From: JBDROX01 sp043809645
GTDB lineage: Bacteria > Patescibacteriota > Patescibacteriia > Magasanikbacterales > UBA922
NCBI GenBank assembly: GCA_043809645.1
Contig: JBDROX010000036.1
Span: 11,249 to 75,248 of the forward strand
Length of the DNA stretch: 64,000 nucleotides
Direction of reading: 5' to 3'
In this document: positions 1 through 7,003 of the stretch, piece by piece
Position numbering within the stretch: position 1 is the first letter of the stretch
How the letters are laid out: the number at the start of each line of letters is the position of its first letter
Program-made: the position numbers and the translations under genes
The notes under the pieces: generated by a model
Told to the model about the DNA's origin: nothing
Databases searched by the model: none
The model's input: the letters and a program-made list of their open reading frames with translations, nothing else

Positions 1-212
1 GAGTGCTGGCGGAGTGCGGCAGATGCATTATCTATACCTTCATTATAGATGTGCTCTCCAATATTGTCTAGGAAAAAATCTAGAATTTCTTCAGCAGCGA
101 TCACACCGATCTGCTCATCTCGCTCATTATCAAAAAAACTAATAATTTTTTCTATAGAAGTTTCTCTTTTATCTTTTGGAAGAAAATCCCATTTTCGTTT
201 GATTTCGTCCAT
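1..212 (-). CDS. DUF2164 family protein (3' end beyond left edge)
   Basis: The reading frame begins at the ATG complementary to 210-212 and runs off the left edge, so about 70 residues are visible. It starts MDEIKRKWDFLPKDKRE and contains the segment ERDEQIGVIAAEEILDFFLD followed by NIGEHIYNEGI, which matches the short DUF2164 family of small, mostly helical proteins of unknown role. It lies 16 bases downstream of the Gmad2 reading frame on the same strand and may be co-transcribed with it. The C-terminus is not in the window. Family assignment rests on recognised motif similarity; no function can be given. Confidence 0.7.
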   Translation of the reverse strand, partial: MDEIKRKWDFLPKDKRETSIEKIISFFDNERDEQIGVIAAEEILDFFLDNIGEHIYNEGIDNASAALRQH

Positions 213-228
213 ATGTGTCGGAAGTTTT

Positions 229-558
229 TTATTGGATAATCACAGGAATCTCGAGTGCATCGTCATTTTCTCGCAGGTCAGATGGGTTGTCTTTCTGGAG
301 TATCAGTGTTCCTTTGTCACTATAGCTTTCTTGTTTTTCAAACGTGAGTGTTCCTTTGAATGGGACGAAGTCCTCTGTCATCCATTCTCCTTGTGCCACA
401 CCAAACCCTTCTGCAATAATGAGTCCGTCCCAGTTTGTAAGAATGATAGGGAAGTCTCCTTCAAAGAACCATGTGCCACGGGCTTCTCCTGTGATTTGGA
501 GTGGGCTAGAGATGGTTGCGTTTGGGCGAGGGGAGTAGACACGGATGATATTCGTCAA
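229..558 (-). CDS. Gmad2 immunoglobulin-like domain protein (3' half of a split gene)
   Basis: This frame encodes about 109 residues and is essentially one Gmad2 domain: IIRVYSPRPNATISSPLQI, then GEARGTWFFEGDFPIIL and a WDGLIIAEGFG core, ending ALEIPVIIQ. Gmad2 is a beta-sandwich domain first described with spore germination proteins and common in exported CPR proteins. The only start available is a TTG at 556-558. The frame is the exact continuation of the upstream gene: only TGA (562-564) and one GCT codon separate them. The domain was therefore probably the C-terminal half of one secreted protein of about 353 residues. As it stands it would need translational restart or stop readthrough to be made, and it has no signal sequence of its own. 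Confidence 0.65.
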   Translation of the reverse strand: MTNIIRVYSPRPNATISSPLQITGEARGTWFFEGDFPIILTNWDGLIIAEGFGVAQGEWMTEDFVPFKGTLTFEKQESYSDKGTLILQKDNPSDLRENDDALEIPVIIQ

Positions 559-561
559 AGC

Positions 562-1287
562 TCATGATTCATAGTCAAAAAAGATACTTTCATTGCGTCC
601 CATCTTTAGCAAAACTGAATGTTCAAATTTTTCTACTGTATCTACTACTTCATTATTGGACATCAGTCCTCTTACAATTTGTTCGTCCTGGATTTGCCAA
701 TCTGAAGGATATTGAAAAAAAATACCGAAATTTTCATTTGTATATGAAATCATCTTATCGCTCGTAGAAGTAATTTTTACCACAGACGAGCACTGACCAT
801 CCAGGCATTCGCATGGATACTTCCTATACTTATCACACTCAGAACAATCGCAATCACTTCCCAGCTTGCAACTAGATGAATAGCTGGCACTCTCTTCTGG
901 GCCTGGAGAGTGGTTCCACATCGGGCAGACGACTACACATCCATTATTTCTGCAGGATGCACTGTACGGGCAGTTCGATTGGATCGCATATTCCATTGGT
1001 ACACTACAATCCGAAGATACTTCGCAAGTACTTCCTACAGGTTTTTGAATACTTTCTGTATAGGCTCTATCTCCATGACGACATTGCCGAGGGTAGCTCT
1101 CCATGATCGGGTTTCCAGCGTTCACACATTCTTCGAAGGTGTTTACTACTCCAGAAGGCACCTGAGGAGCAGAATTATCTCTCCCTTCTCGGACTTTTGG
1201 CATGATGAGGAAGAATATAATAAAGACTATGAGAATTCCAGGGAGTATGACAACAATAAAGTTTTTTATTGTTGGTTTGGTATTCAT
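562..1287 (-). CDS. Membrane-anchored Cys-rich exported protein (5' half of split Gmad2 protein)
   Basis: A 241-residue protein. Residues about 8-30 are a strong membrane anchor (NFIVVILPGILIVFIIFFLI) followed by an extracytoplasmic region. Residues about 45-75 resemble the small ECxxxGxPIMESYPRQCRHGD-like exported domain seen in CPR proteins. Residues about 85-170 hold many cysteines in pairs, suggesting disulfide-linked repeats. Residues about 180-240 form a segment with NFGIFFQYPSDW that usually precedes a Gmad2 domain. The frame ends at a TGA, and the Gmad2 domain follows in the same frame two codons later. The gene starts 5 bases after the preceding small gene, consistent with an operon. 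The ligand is unknown. Confidence 0.6.
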   Translation of the reverse strand: MNTKPTIKNFIVVILPGILIVFIIFFLIMPKVREGRDNSAPQVPSGVVNTFEECVNAGNPIMESYPRQCRHGDRAYTESIQKPVGSTCEVSSDCSVPMEYAIQSNCPYSASCRNNGCVVVCPMWNHSPGPEESASYSSSCKLGSDCDCSECDKYRKYPCECLDGQCSSVVKITSTSDKMISYTNENFGIFFQYPSDWQIQDEQIVRGLMSNNEVVDTVEKFEHSVLLKMGRNESIFFDYES

Positions 1288-1292
1288 AGATT

Positions 1293-1493
1293 TTATTTTT
1301 TGCTAGTCCTCTCCACGATTAACAGAAAGTCTACTTTTGCCGTGGCTCCCATGAGTTGGAATGTTGGTTTTACATTTGGAATGACAGAAAGAACTTCTCC
1401 ATCGAGATTATTGAGGAACTGCTCCAAATAATCTTGCATATTATCACTCTTGACATCTATACGATGCACTTTATATTTCTTTTTTTCTTCCAT
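1293..1493 (-). CDS. Small hypothetical protein
   Basis: A 66-residue protein starting MEEKKKYKVHRIDVKSDN. The composition, alternating charged and hydrophobic residues with a short amphipathic helix (NMQDYLEQFLNNLDGEVLSVIPNV), suggests a compact alpha/beta fold. It resembles small DUF4177-type proteins only in overall layout, and I do not assign it to a family. It has no signal peptide or membrane segment. It sits directly upstream of the anchored Gmad2-type protein and is probably its operon partner. Confidence 0.5.
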   Translation of the reverse strand: MEEKKKYKVHRIDVKSDNMQDYLEQFLNNLDGEVLSVIPNVKPTFQLMGATAKVDFLLIVERTSKK

Positions 1494-1520
1494 ATGTTTC
1501 TATTAAAAATAGTAAGTAGT

Positions 1521-1769
1521 CTATTTGCTGTTTAGTCTCATAAAAAACATCGACGAAAACATCATAGCAGAAATAAGAAATATGGCTCCGTCAGAGGTGT
1601 TTCCTTCAAAAAAATAATTAATACTTGGGAGTAAGAATGCGAAAGCGGAGATGAGTCATGGATATGGTCCATGAAACCAAGATTATTTTTCTCTGTTCAT
1701 ATGCATATATTAAGAAAAAAATTATGTTAATCCTATTCAGAGTAAATATGCTACGAAAATTCTTTTCAT
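1521..1769 (-). pseudogene. Decayed small membrane protein gene
   Basis: Reading one frame from an ATG at 1767-1769 to a TAG at 1521-1523 gives 83 codons with five internal stops (two TGA, three TAA). Between stops it reads like a membrane protein: MKRIFVAYLL, IGLT, FFS, SWFHGPYP, then a clean 44-codon stretch with LISAFAFLLPSINYFFEG and a second hydrophobic helix ending MRLNSK. The pattern of a start codon, two hydrophobic segments and a basic C-terminus suggests a recently inactivated gene. Coincidence in AT-rich DNA cannot be excluded. Nothing else is seen between 1494 and 1787. Confidence 0.35.
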
Positions 1770-1787
1770 CTCTTACTACTAAGCTCT

Positions 1788-2018
1788 CTACAATTTTAAT
1801 TCTTCAATACTTTTATCTAAAGCCTCTTCAATCTCACCCAATGGATCATCAGGTTTTGTGTAATCAGGAGGATATACTTTTTCAATGATTTCCTCCAAAT
1901 CTTTTATAGGATCAGCAGGTTTAGTGTCCTCAACTAATTCATCAATGAAATCCTTCTTTTTTTCTTTAATTTCTGCATCGGGTGTTTGGGATTTTATCTC
2001 TCCCTTCTGTTTTTTCAT
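1788..2018 (-). CDS. Small acidic hypothetical protein
   Basis: A 76-residue, highly charged protein starting MKKQKGEIKSQTPDAEIKEK. It is rich in Asp, Glu and Lys with no hydrophobic segment. The second half (DLEEIIEKVYPPDYTKPDD, then GEIEEALDKSIEELKL) looks like two short amphipathic helices around a Pro-rich turn. Its ATG overlaps the cysS stop in an ATGA arrangement, so it is probably translationally coupled to cysS. I do not recognise a family. Confidence 0.5.
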   Translation of the reverse strand: MKKQKGEIKSQTPDAEIKEKKKDFIDELVEDTKPADPIKDLEEIIEKVYPPDYTKPDDPLGEIEEALDKSIEELKL

Positions 2019-3382
2019 AGAACTATATTTTTTATTATTTGCTTTCCTTGATGGTCTTCAATACTATACCCAAGCTTTTCAAGCTTATCACGCAATCTAT
2101 CAGACTCCTCAAAATTCTTCTCATCTCTTGCCTTCTGTCTCTGATCCAGAAGTCCCTGCACTTCTTCAGGAATAGCAACGTCTCCTTCATGAGAAATGAG
2201 GCCGAGGCCGAGGATTTTGTCGAACTTGGTGATCATCTCTTGATTTATGGCTTTCTCCTTCAGTCCTTTTGACAGAGCAGCAAGTGCCTCTGCAGTATTC
2301 AGATTATCTGATAGTGCATCGAAGAATGCCTTCTCCACAAGTGGATCTCCTGGCGCATCTTCTGGAAGGTCTTTTATTTTTCTTCTGAGATTCTTCAGCC
2401 CTTGCTCAGCAGCCTCTATAGCTTCCCAAGAGAACGTGAGCTGCTTACGATAGTGCACCTGCAGGAGGAAGAATCGATAGGCTAGGGGAGTGAGCCCTTT
2501 TTCTTCGAGAGTTGCTAGTGTGAGGAAATTATTTTCTGACTTTGACATTTTATCCTTTTCTGTCAGGAGGAACTCACCATGCATCCAAACATTCACCCAT
2601 GGTTTTTTCCCAGTTGCAGCCTCGCTCTGCGCGATTTCATTACTGTGATGCACTGGAATATGGTCGATGCCACCACAGTGAATATCGAACTGCTCGCCAA
2701 GATATTTCGTAGCCATAGCAGAGCACTCTATATGCCAGCCTGGAAATCCTTTTTTCCCAAAAGCATCCCATTCCATTTGGCGCGCTCTACCATCCTTAGA
2801 AAATTTCCAAAGAGCAAAGTCATGTGCATTTTTCTTTTCACCAATACCCACTCGAGCACCTGCCTCCAGATGTTGCTTGTCGAGCTGTGCGAGCGCACCA
2901 TAGTCGTCTATAGTTGTCGTATCAAAATAGATACCGTCAGATGTTTCATAGGTGTGTCCGCCATCAATAAGTTTTTGTACGAGATTAATCTGTTCCTGAA
3001 TATTGTCTGTAGCTTTGCACCAGATGGTTGGCTCTAGAATATTGAGCGCTGCAATGTCATTTTTAAAGGCCTCTGTGTAGAACTCTGCAATCTCCCATGC
3101 TGTCTTTCCTTCACGCTTCGCACCCTTCTCCATTTTATCTTCTCCACTGTCAGCATCATCTGTCAGATGACCAACATCTGTGATATTCATCACATGATTG
3201 ACGTCATATCCTTTGTATTTGAGCATTCGACGCAGAATATCTTCGAACACATATGTCCTCAGATTTCCCAGATGGGCATAGTGATACACAGTTGGGCCGC
3301 AGGTATAGAGGCCGACCTGTTTTCCCTGAATAGGTACAAATTCTTCTTTCTCCCTTGTTCTGGTATTGTAAAAATTGAGCAT
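2015..3382 (-). CDS. cysS: Cysteinyl-tRNA synthetase
   Basis: A 455-residue class I aminoacyl-tRNA synthetase that attaches cysteine to tRNA-Cys. The N-terminal LYTCGPTVYHYAHLGNLRTY contains the zinc-binding Cys and the HIGH-type motif (HLGN). GWHIECSAMATKYLG supplies further zinc ligands. KMSKSENNF is the class I KMSKS loop at about residues 275-285. A helical DALR-type C-terminal region follows. Length is normal for the family. The gene ends with TGA, overlapping the next small gene by four bases. A promoter with TATAAT lies 26 bases upstream of the ATG. It is divergently arranged with pilM. Confidence 0.97.
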   Translation of the reverse strand: MLNFYNTRTREKEEFVPIQGKQVGLYTCGPTVYHYAHLGNLRTYVFEDILRRMLKYKGYDVNHVMNITDVGHLTDDADSGEDKMEKGAKREGKTAWEIAEFYTEAFKNDIAALNILEPTIWCKATDNIQEQINLVQKLIDGGHTYETSDGIYFDTTTIDDYGALAQLDKQHLEAGARVGIGEKKNAHDFALWKFSKDGRARQMEWDAFGKKGFPGWHIECSAMATKYLGEQFDIHCGGIDHIPVHHSNEIAQSEAATGKKPWVNVWMHGEFLLTEKDKMSKSENNFLTLATLEEKGLTPLAYRFFLLQVHYRKQLTFSWEAIEAAEQGLKNLRRKIKDLPEDAPGDPLVEKAFFDALSDNLNTAEALAALSKGLKEKAINQEMITKFDKILGLGLISHEGDVAIPEEVQGLLDQRQKARDEKNFEESDRLRDKLEKLGYSIEDHQGKQIIKNIVL

Positions 3383-3407
3383 AAAAATTTTTAAAATGAT
3401 TGGGTTT

Positions 3408-3436
3408 ATTATAGTGTGAATAGGGGAGAGTGTAAA
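3408..3436 (-). promoter_or_regulatory. Sigma70-type promoter of cysS
   Basis: On the minus strand TTTACA (3431-3436) and TATAAT (3408-3413) are separated by exactly 17 bases, which is the optimal sigma70 spacing. Transcription would start near 3400, about 18 bases before the cysS ATG. Confidence 0.6.
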
Positions 3437-3533
3437 GCATACGGATAATATGGTATAATCGAATTAATCAAAATTCTTTGGGGGTTATAAAATATTTTGA
3501 ATTTATAATTTGGAATTTTGAATTTATTTTATT

Positions 3534-4664
3534 ATGTCATTATTTTCTCACAATCAAGACGCATATCTCGGTATAGACATTGGTGCACATGGAATGAAGT
3601 GTGTCGAATTGCACAAGACCAAGGGTCGTCCACAGCTCTGGACGTATGGTATTGCATCAGAACCATTGGATATTCATCCCCCTGTGCCTGTTGAGAAGAC
3701 CCCAGAGCAGCTCATGAAAGAAACAAAGTCTGATGTCCTGGGAGAAGGGCAACAAACTGGTGTGGCAGTGCCACAGCCGGATGATCCACGTGTAAAGAAG
3801 TATGCAGCCATGCTCAAGAACCTTATAGAACAATCAAAGGTTACAACCAGGCAGGCTACAGCAAGCCTTCCGATTTCAGAAGTTTTTCATACTATGCTTA
3901 CACTTCCTGTGGTTGAAAAGAAAGATGTGGAAGGAATCATCCAGGCAGAGATTCAGAAGTTTCTACATAGGCCTGTGGATGAGATGCAGATCATGCACCA
4001 GATGGTGCCAACGGAAAATAAGAATCACATGAGAGTGCTCGTCACTGCTGCCACGAAGAGTATTATCTCTTTTTATACAGCCATTTTTCAAAAGGCTGGA
4101 CTAGAGCTTCGAGAACTCGAGACAGAAGCATTTGCACTAGAGAGATCACTTGTTGGTAGGGACACATCAAATGTTTTTATTGTAGACATTGGATCAGAAC
4201 GCACAAATTTTTTTGTGATTTCAGAAAGTCTCCCAATTATTCATAGAAGTATCAATATTGGAGGGGACAGACTGACAGCGCATCTCCAAGAAATTCTTGG
4301 AGTTGACGCCATAATAGTGGATGAACTCAAGCGAGACATGTCTCGGCTTGGTTCCAGTGATATTACATCAGATATCATGGAGCGTATTATCAACCCGATT
4401 ACAAAAGAAGTAAAGTACAGTCTTGATGTATTTCTAAGACAGAACGGGGAATCAAAGCGTCCTGAGAAAATTGTTCTCACAGGAGGGTCAAGTGTTATTC
4501 CTTATATTGCAAAACGACTCACTGATGAGTTCCAAATAAAGGCGTTTGTCGGAGATCCGTGGGCACGTGTTGTACACCAGCAGGGACTCAAGCCTGTCCT
4601 AGATGCAATTGGACCAAGGATGGCAGTTAGCATTGGTTTAGCGCTACGCAATATTGTAGAATAG
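3534..4664 (+). CDS. pilM: Type IV pilus assembly protein PilM
   Basis: A 376-residue actin-like ATPase of the PilM/FtsA superfamily. PilM forms the cytoplasmic ring of type IV pilus machines, binding the PilN cytoplasmic tail. The sequence has the phosphate-1 motif YLGIDIGAHGMKCVEL at the N-terminus, a second phosphate-binding segment VFIVDIGSERTNFFVI at about residue 215, and the adenosine motif IVLTGGSSVIPYIAKRL near residue 320. An insertion at about residues 45-85 (Pro-rich, with EGQQTGVAVPQPDDPR) is longer than in many homologues. pilN and pilO do not follow; a receiver protein, a pilin and the prepilin peptidase do. Confidence 0.92.
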   Translation: MSLFSHNQDAYLGIDIGAHGMKCVELHKTKGRPQLWTYGIASEPLDIHPPVPVEKTPEQLMKETKSDVLGEGQQTGVAVPQPDDPRVKKYAAMLKNLIEQSKVTTRQATASLPISEVFHTMLTLPVVEKKDVEGIIQAEIQKFLHRPVDEMQIMHQMVPTENKNHMRVLVTAATKSIISFYTAIFQKAGLELRELETEAFALERSLVGRDTSNVFIVDIGSERTNFFVISESLPIIHRSINIGGDRLTAHLQEILGVDAIIVDELKRDMSRLGSSDITSDIMERIINPITKEVKYSLDVFLRQNGESKRPEKIVLTGGSSVIPYIAKRLTDEFQIKAFVGDPWARVVHQQGLKPVLDAIGPRMAVSIGLALRNIVE

Positions 4665-4672
4665 TCACAATA

Positions 4673-4702
4673 TTGAATATTTATTTATATTCATGATATA
4701 CT
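4673..4702 (+). promoter_or_regulatory. Promoter of the receiver-domain gene
   Basis: TTGAAT (4673-4678) and TATACT (4697-4702) lie 18 bases apart, just after the pilM stop and 24 bases before the next start codon. This suggests that the receiver and pilin genes can be transcribed separately from pilM. Confidence 0.5.
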
Positions 4703-4726
4703 TTCAGAAGTTAATAAATTATACAT

Positions 4727-5110
4727 ATGGCAAAAAATAAAATACAAGTCCATATCATCGAAGATGACACGTTTCTAGTGAATATTTATAAAACAAAGTT
4801 TGAGATGGAAGGATTTAGTGTTTCAGTTTCAGAAAATGGAGAGGCAGGTCTTGCTGCTGTAAAGAAAAAACAGCCAGATATCATTCTTTTGGATATTCTC
4901 ATGCCAAAGATGGATGGATTCACTGTACTAAAGAAACTAAAGGCAGATAAGAATTTGAAAGACGTTCCCGTAATACTCCTCACAAATCTTGGGCAGAAGA
5001 ATGATGTAGAGAAAGGGATTGATTTGGGAGCGGTTGACTACCTCATTAAAGCACATTTTAAGCCATCGGAAACTGTGGCAAAAGTCAAAAAAGTTTTAAA
5101 ACTGAAATAA
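4727..5110 (+). CDS. Stand-alone response regulator receiver protein
   Basis: A 127-residue CheY-like protein consisting only of a receiver domain. The acidic pocket is in IIEDDTFLV (residues about 10-15), the phospho-acceptor Asp is in IILLDILMPKMDGF (about residue 55), the conserved Thr is in VILLTNLGQ and the Lys is in YLIKAHFKP. No output domain is present, so it should act by protein contact. Its position between pilM and the pilin gene suggests control of pilus function or twitching, as with PilG/PilH-type proteins. No histidine kinase is encoded in the window. Confidence 0.88.
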   Translation: MAKNKIQVHIIEDDTFLVNIYKTKFEMEGFSVSVSENGEAGLAAVKKKQPDIILLDILMPKMDGFTVLKKLKADKNLKDVPVILLTNLGQKNDVEKGIDLGAVDYLIKAHFKPSETVAKVKKVLKLK

Positions 5111-5113
5111 TCT

Positions 5114-5569
5114 ATGTTCAAGCTTACTATGAGAAATACAAAGAGTGGATTTACACTCATCGAGCTCCTTGTTGTTATTGCAATCATTGGATTGCTCTCA
5201 ACCCTTGCGGTAGTTGCTCTTGGTTCTGCCAGACAGAAAGCCAGAGACTCACTCAGGCTCTCTGACCTAAAGGAAATGCAAGTGGCACTCGAGTTGCATT
5301 ATACTGACAAGAGTTCATACCCTGTACAAGCTGAAGTAGTCACACTAGGAAGTGGAAATTTTGCATGTTTAAATATCGATGGTTTTAGTGCTTCTGGTTG
5401 TGCCAATCCATACAAAGGAAATATTCCTCAAGATCCAGGTGAGTCAGTCTATCAATATATTTCAAGTGATGGTTCTTCCTATGCAATATCTGCAATCCTA
5501 GAGGGTGAGATCGGCGGCTTGAATGATGGAACAGTGCAGGCATCTCCATCAGGAATATCAAATCAATAG
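5114..5569 (+). CDS. Type IV pilin-like protein (prepilin)
   Basis: A 151-residue prepilin. After a short basic leader the cleavage and methylation motif GFTLIELLVVIAIIGLLSTL is present, with Glu at mature position 5, followed by one hydrophobic helix that would form the pilus core. The C-terminal globular part contains SLRLSDLKEMQVALELHY and a two-Cys loop (FACLNIDGFSASGCANP), typical of pseudopilin or pilin heads. An in-frame ATG at 5129 could also be the start and gives a shorter leader. The gene follows the receiver gene by three bases and is closed by a strong terminator. The processing enzyme is encoded next. Confidence 0.9.
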   Translation: MFKLTMRNTKSGFTLIELLVVIAIIGLLSTLAVVALGSARQKARDSLRLSDLKEMQVALELHYTDKSSYPVQAEVVTLGSGNFACLNIDGFSASGCANPYKGNIPQDPGESVYQYISSDGSSYAISAILEGEIGGLNDGTVQASPSGISNQ

Positions 5570-5588
5570 CTGTAGTTGAATAGGTGAA

Positions 5589-5616
5589 ACACTCTCCCCT
5601 GGAGGGTGTTTTTTTT
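5589..5616 (+). terminator. Rho-independent terminator after the pilin gene
   Basis: A nine-base-pair stem (ACACTCTCC paired with GGAGGGTGT, one G-U pair) with a CCT loop is followed by eight T residues. Confidence 0.85.
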
Positions 5617-5643
5617 GATGTAGCATGATATACTGTGAACACT

Positions 5644-6402
5644 ATGGAAATACTATTTTCATCTTTTTTGTTTCTCATCGGGCTCATTCTTGGCAGTTTT
5701 TTGAATGCCTGGATCTATAGTCTAAGAGAAGAAATCAGTATCCGGGGCAGGAGATCTATGTGCCCAGAGTGCAAGAAAGATATTGCTTGGTATGATAATA
5801 TTCCGGTGCTCAGCTTTTTTCTGTTGCGTGGAACATGTCGACCATGTAAGAATAGTATTTCTTGGCAATACCCAATCGTAGAGCTCTTCATGGGAATTGT
5901 ATTTGTCTTTTTAGGCAGCTTTCATCAGCTAGACGTCTTACTCATCGCCAAGGATGGATTTATCATCTTCTTCCTTACACTCATATTTGTATACGATCTG
6001 CGATATCAGCAGATTCCAGATATTGCTACTATTGCTCCTGCCACTGCAGTATTCATAGTTACACTCCTCATGTCACCACTCAGCTGGGCGAGTATGTTGA
6101 TTGGAGTCGGTGTAGGGGCAAGCTTTTTTCTTCTCCAATTCTTCATTTCAAAAGGGCGTTGGATTGGGGCAGGAGACATTAGTCTTGGGGCATTCATGGG
6201 TGTGATTCTCGGTTGGCCACTCACTTTTTTTGCTCTCGTCCTCGCGTATATTGGAGGGGCGGTCCTTAGTGTGGTATTGATTGCACTCAAGAAAACTACA
6301 AGAAAAAGTAAAGTACCATTTGGAACATATCTAGCAATAGCAACATGTATCTGTATGTTTTGGGGTGCGGAAATTGTGAGTTGGTATATTGGACTGATGT
6401 AA
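5644..6402 (+). CDS. pilD: Prepilin peptidase (A24 family)
   Basis: A membrane aspartic protease of about 252 residues that cleaves prepilin leaders and N-methylates the new N-terminus. The N-terminal cytoplasmic loop has two CxxC pairs (MCPECKKDI and TCRPCKNSI), the zinc site of bifunctional enzymes. The catalytic Asp residues are in FVYDLRYQQIPD and GAGDISLGAFMG. Seven to eight hydrophobic segments follow the family pattern. A GTG at 5635 was rejected as start because it immediately follows a TATACT at 5629-5634; the ATG at 5644 would lie at or near the 5' end of the mRNA. The substrate is presumably the pilin encoded just upstream. Confidence 0.9.
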   Translation: MEILFSSFLFLIGLILGSFLNAWIYSLREEISIRGRRSMCPECKKDIAWYDNIPVLSFFLLRGTCRPCKNSISWQYPIVELFMGIVFVFLGSFHQLDVLLIAKDGFIIFFLTLIFVYDLRYQQIPDIATIAPATAVFIVTLLMSPLSWASMLIGVGVGASFFLLQFFISKGRWIGAGDISLGAFMGVILGWPLTFFALVLAYIGGAVLSVVLIALKKTTRKSKVPFGTYLAIATCICMFWGAEIVSWYIGLM

Positions 6403-6406
6403 TACT

Positions 6407-7003
6407 ATGAATTCAAAGGTAATTGTCTGTGACCTGGATGGAATGATTAATAATAATATCCCGTTCAGCAAAAAATATTCAAAAAAATTTGGTATTGAGG
6501 AATCTATCATGCTTGATTTTTTTTATAATGAATTTCAGGATTGTATTCTTGACCGGGCAGACCTGAAGGAGGTACTGGGGAAGTATCTCAAAATATGGAA
6601 ATGGCCAGGAACAGTAGAAGAATTGATTACCTATTGGTTTGAGGATGAGGTAAATCCAGACAAGGAGACGGTTGAAATAATTTCCACTCTCCGTGGGGAT
6701 GGATTGATGACGTGTCTTCTCACAAATAATGAACGATACAGAATGAAATTTATGTCAGAGAAACTTAACTTTGACAGTATGTTTGAAAAAGTATTTAGCT
6801 CTTATGAGATTGGATTCAAAAAACCTGAGCAGGAAGCCTTTTCATATGTATATGAGCATGTGAATACAGTTGATTCTCTAGAGAAGAATGACTTTCTTTT
6901 CTGGGATGATGATCTAGATAATGTAAAGGGCGCACAAGAATTTGGATTTCAGGCATTTCAATTTACAAATGCAAAAGAGTTTGAAGAAATATGCAGAAAG
7001 TAG
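6407..7003 (+). CDS. HAD superfamily hydrolase
   Basis: A 198-residue haloacid dehalogenase-like protein with all four motifs: VCDLDGMI with the nucleophile Asp, LLTNNERY (motif II), GFKKPEQEAF with the motif III Lys, and FWDDDLDNVKGAQ (motif IV acidic pair). A helical cap of about 80 residues lies after motif I, as in small-molecule phosphatases. The substrate cannot be told from sequence. The gene starts four bases after pilD and overlaps the ligA start by 13 bases, so it is likely translationally coupled to the ligase. Confidence 0.82.
   Translation: MNSKVIVCDLDGMINNNIPFSKKYSKKFGIEESIMLDFFYNEFQDCILDRADLKEVLGKYLKIWKWPGTVEELITYWFEDEVNPDKETVEIISTLRGDGLMTCLLTNNERYRMKFMSEKLNFDSMFEKVFSSYEIGFKKPEQEAFSYVYEHVNTVDSLEKNDFLFWDDDLDNVKGAQEFGFQAFQFTNAKEFEEICRK

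Noticed and set aside
49..567. 172-codon plus-strand open frame at the left end
   Set aside because: It is antisense to the DUF2164 and Gmad2 genes, has low-complexity composition and no recognisable domain.
229..1287. Reassignment of UGA (as in Gracilibacteria and Absconditabacteria) to explain the in-frame TGA
   Set aside because: Large genes such as ligA, clpB, typA and the P-type ATPase are intact under the standard bacterial code, and TGA serves as a normal stop in cysS, rlmN and thpR.
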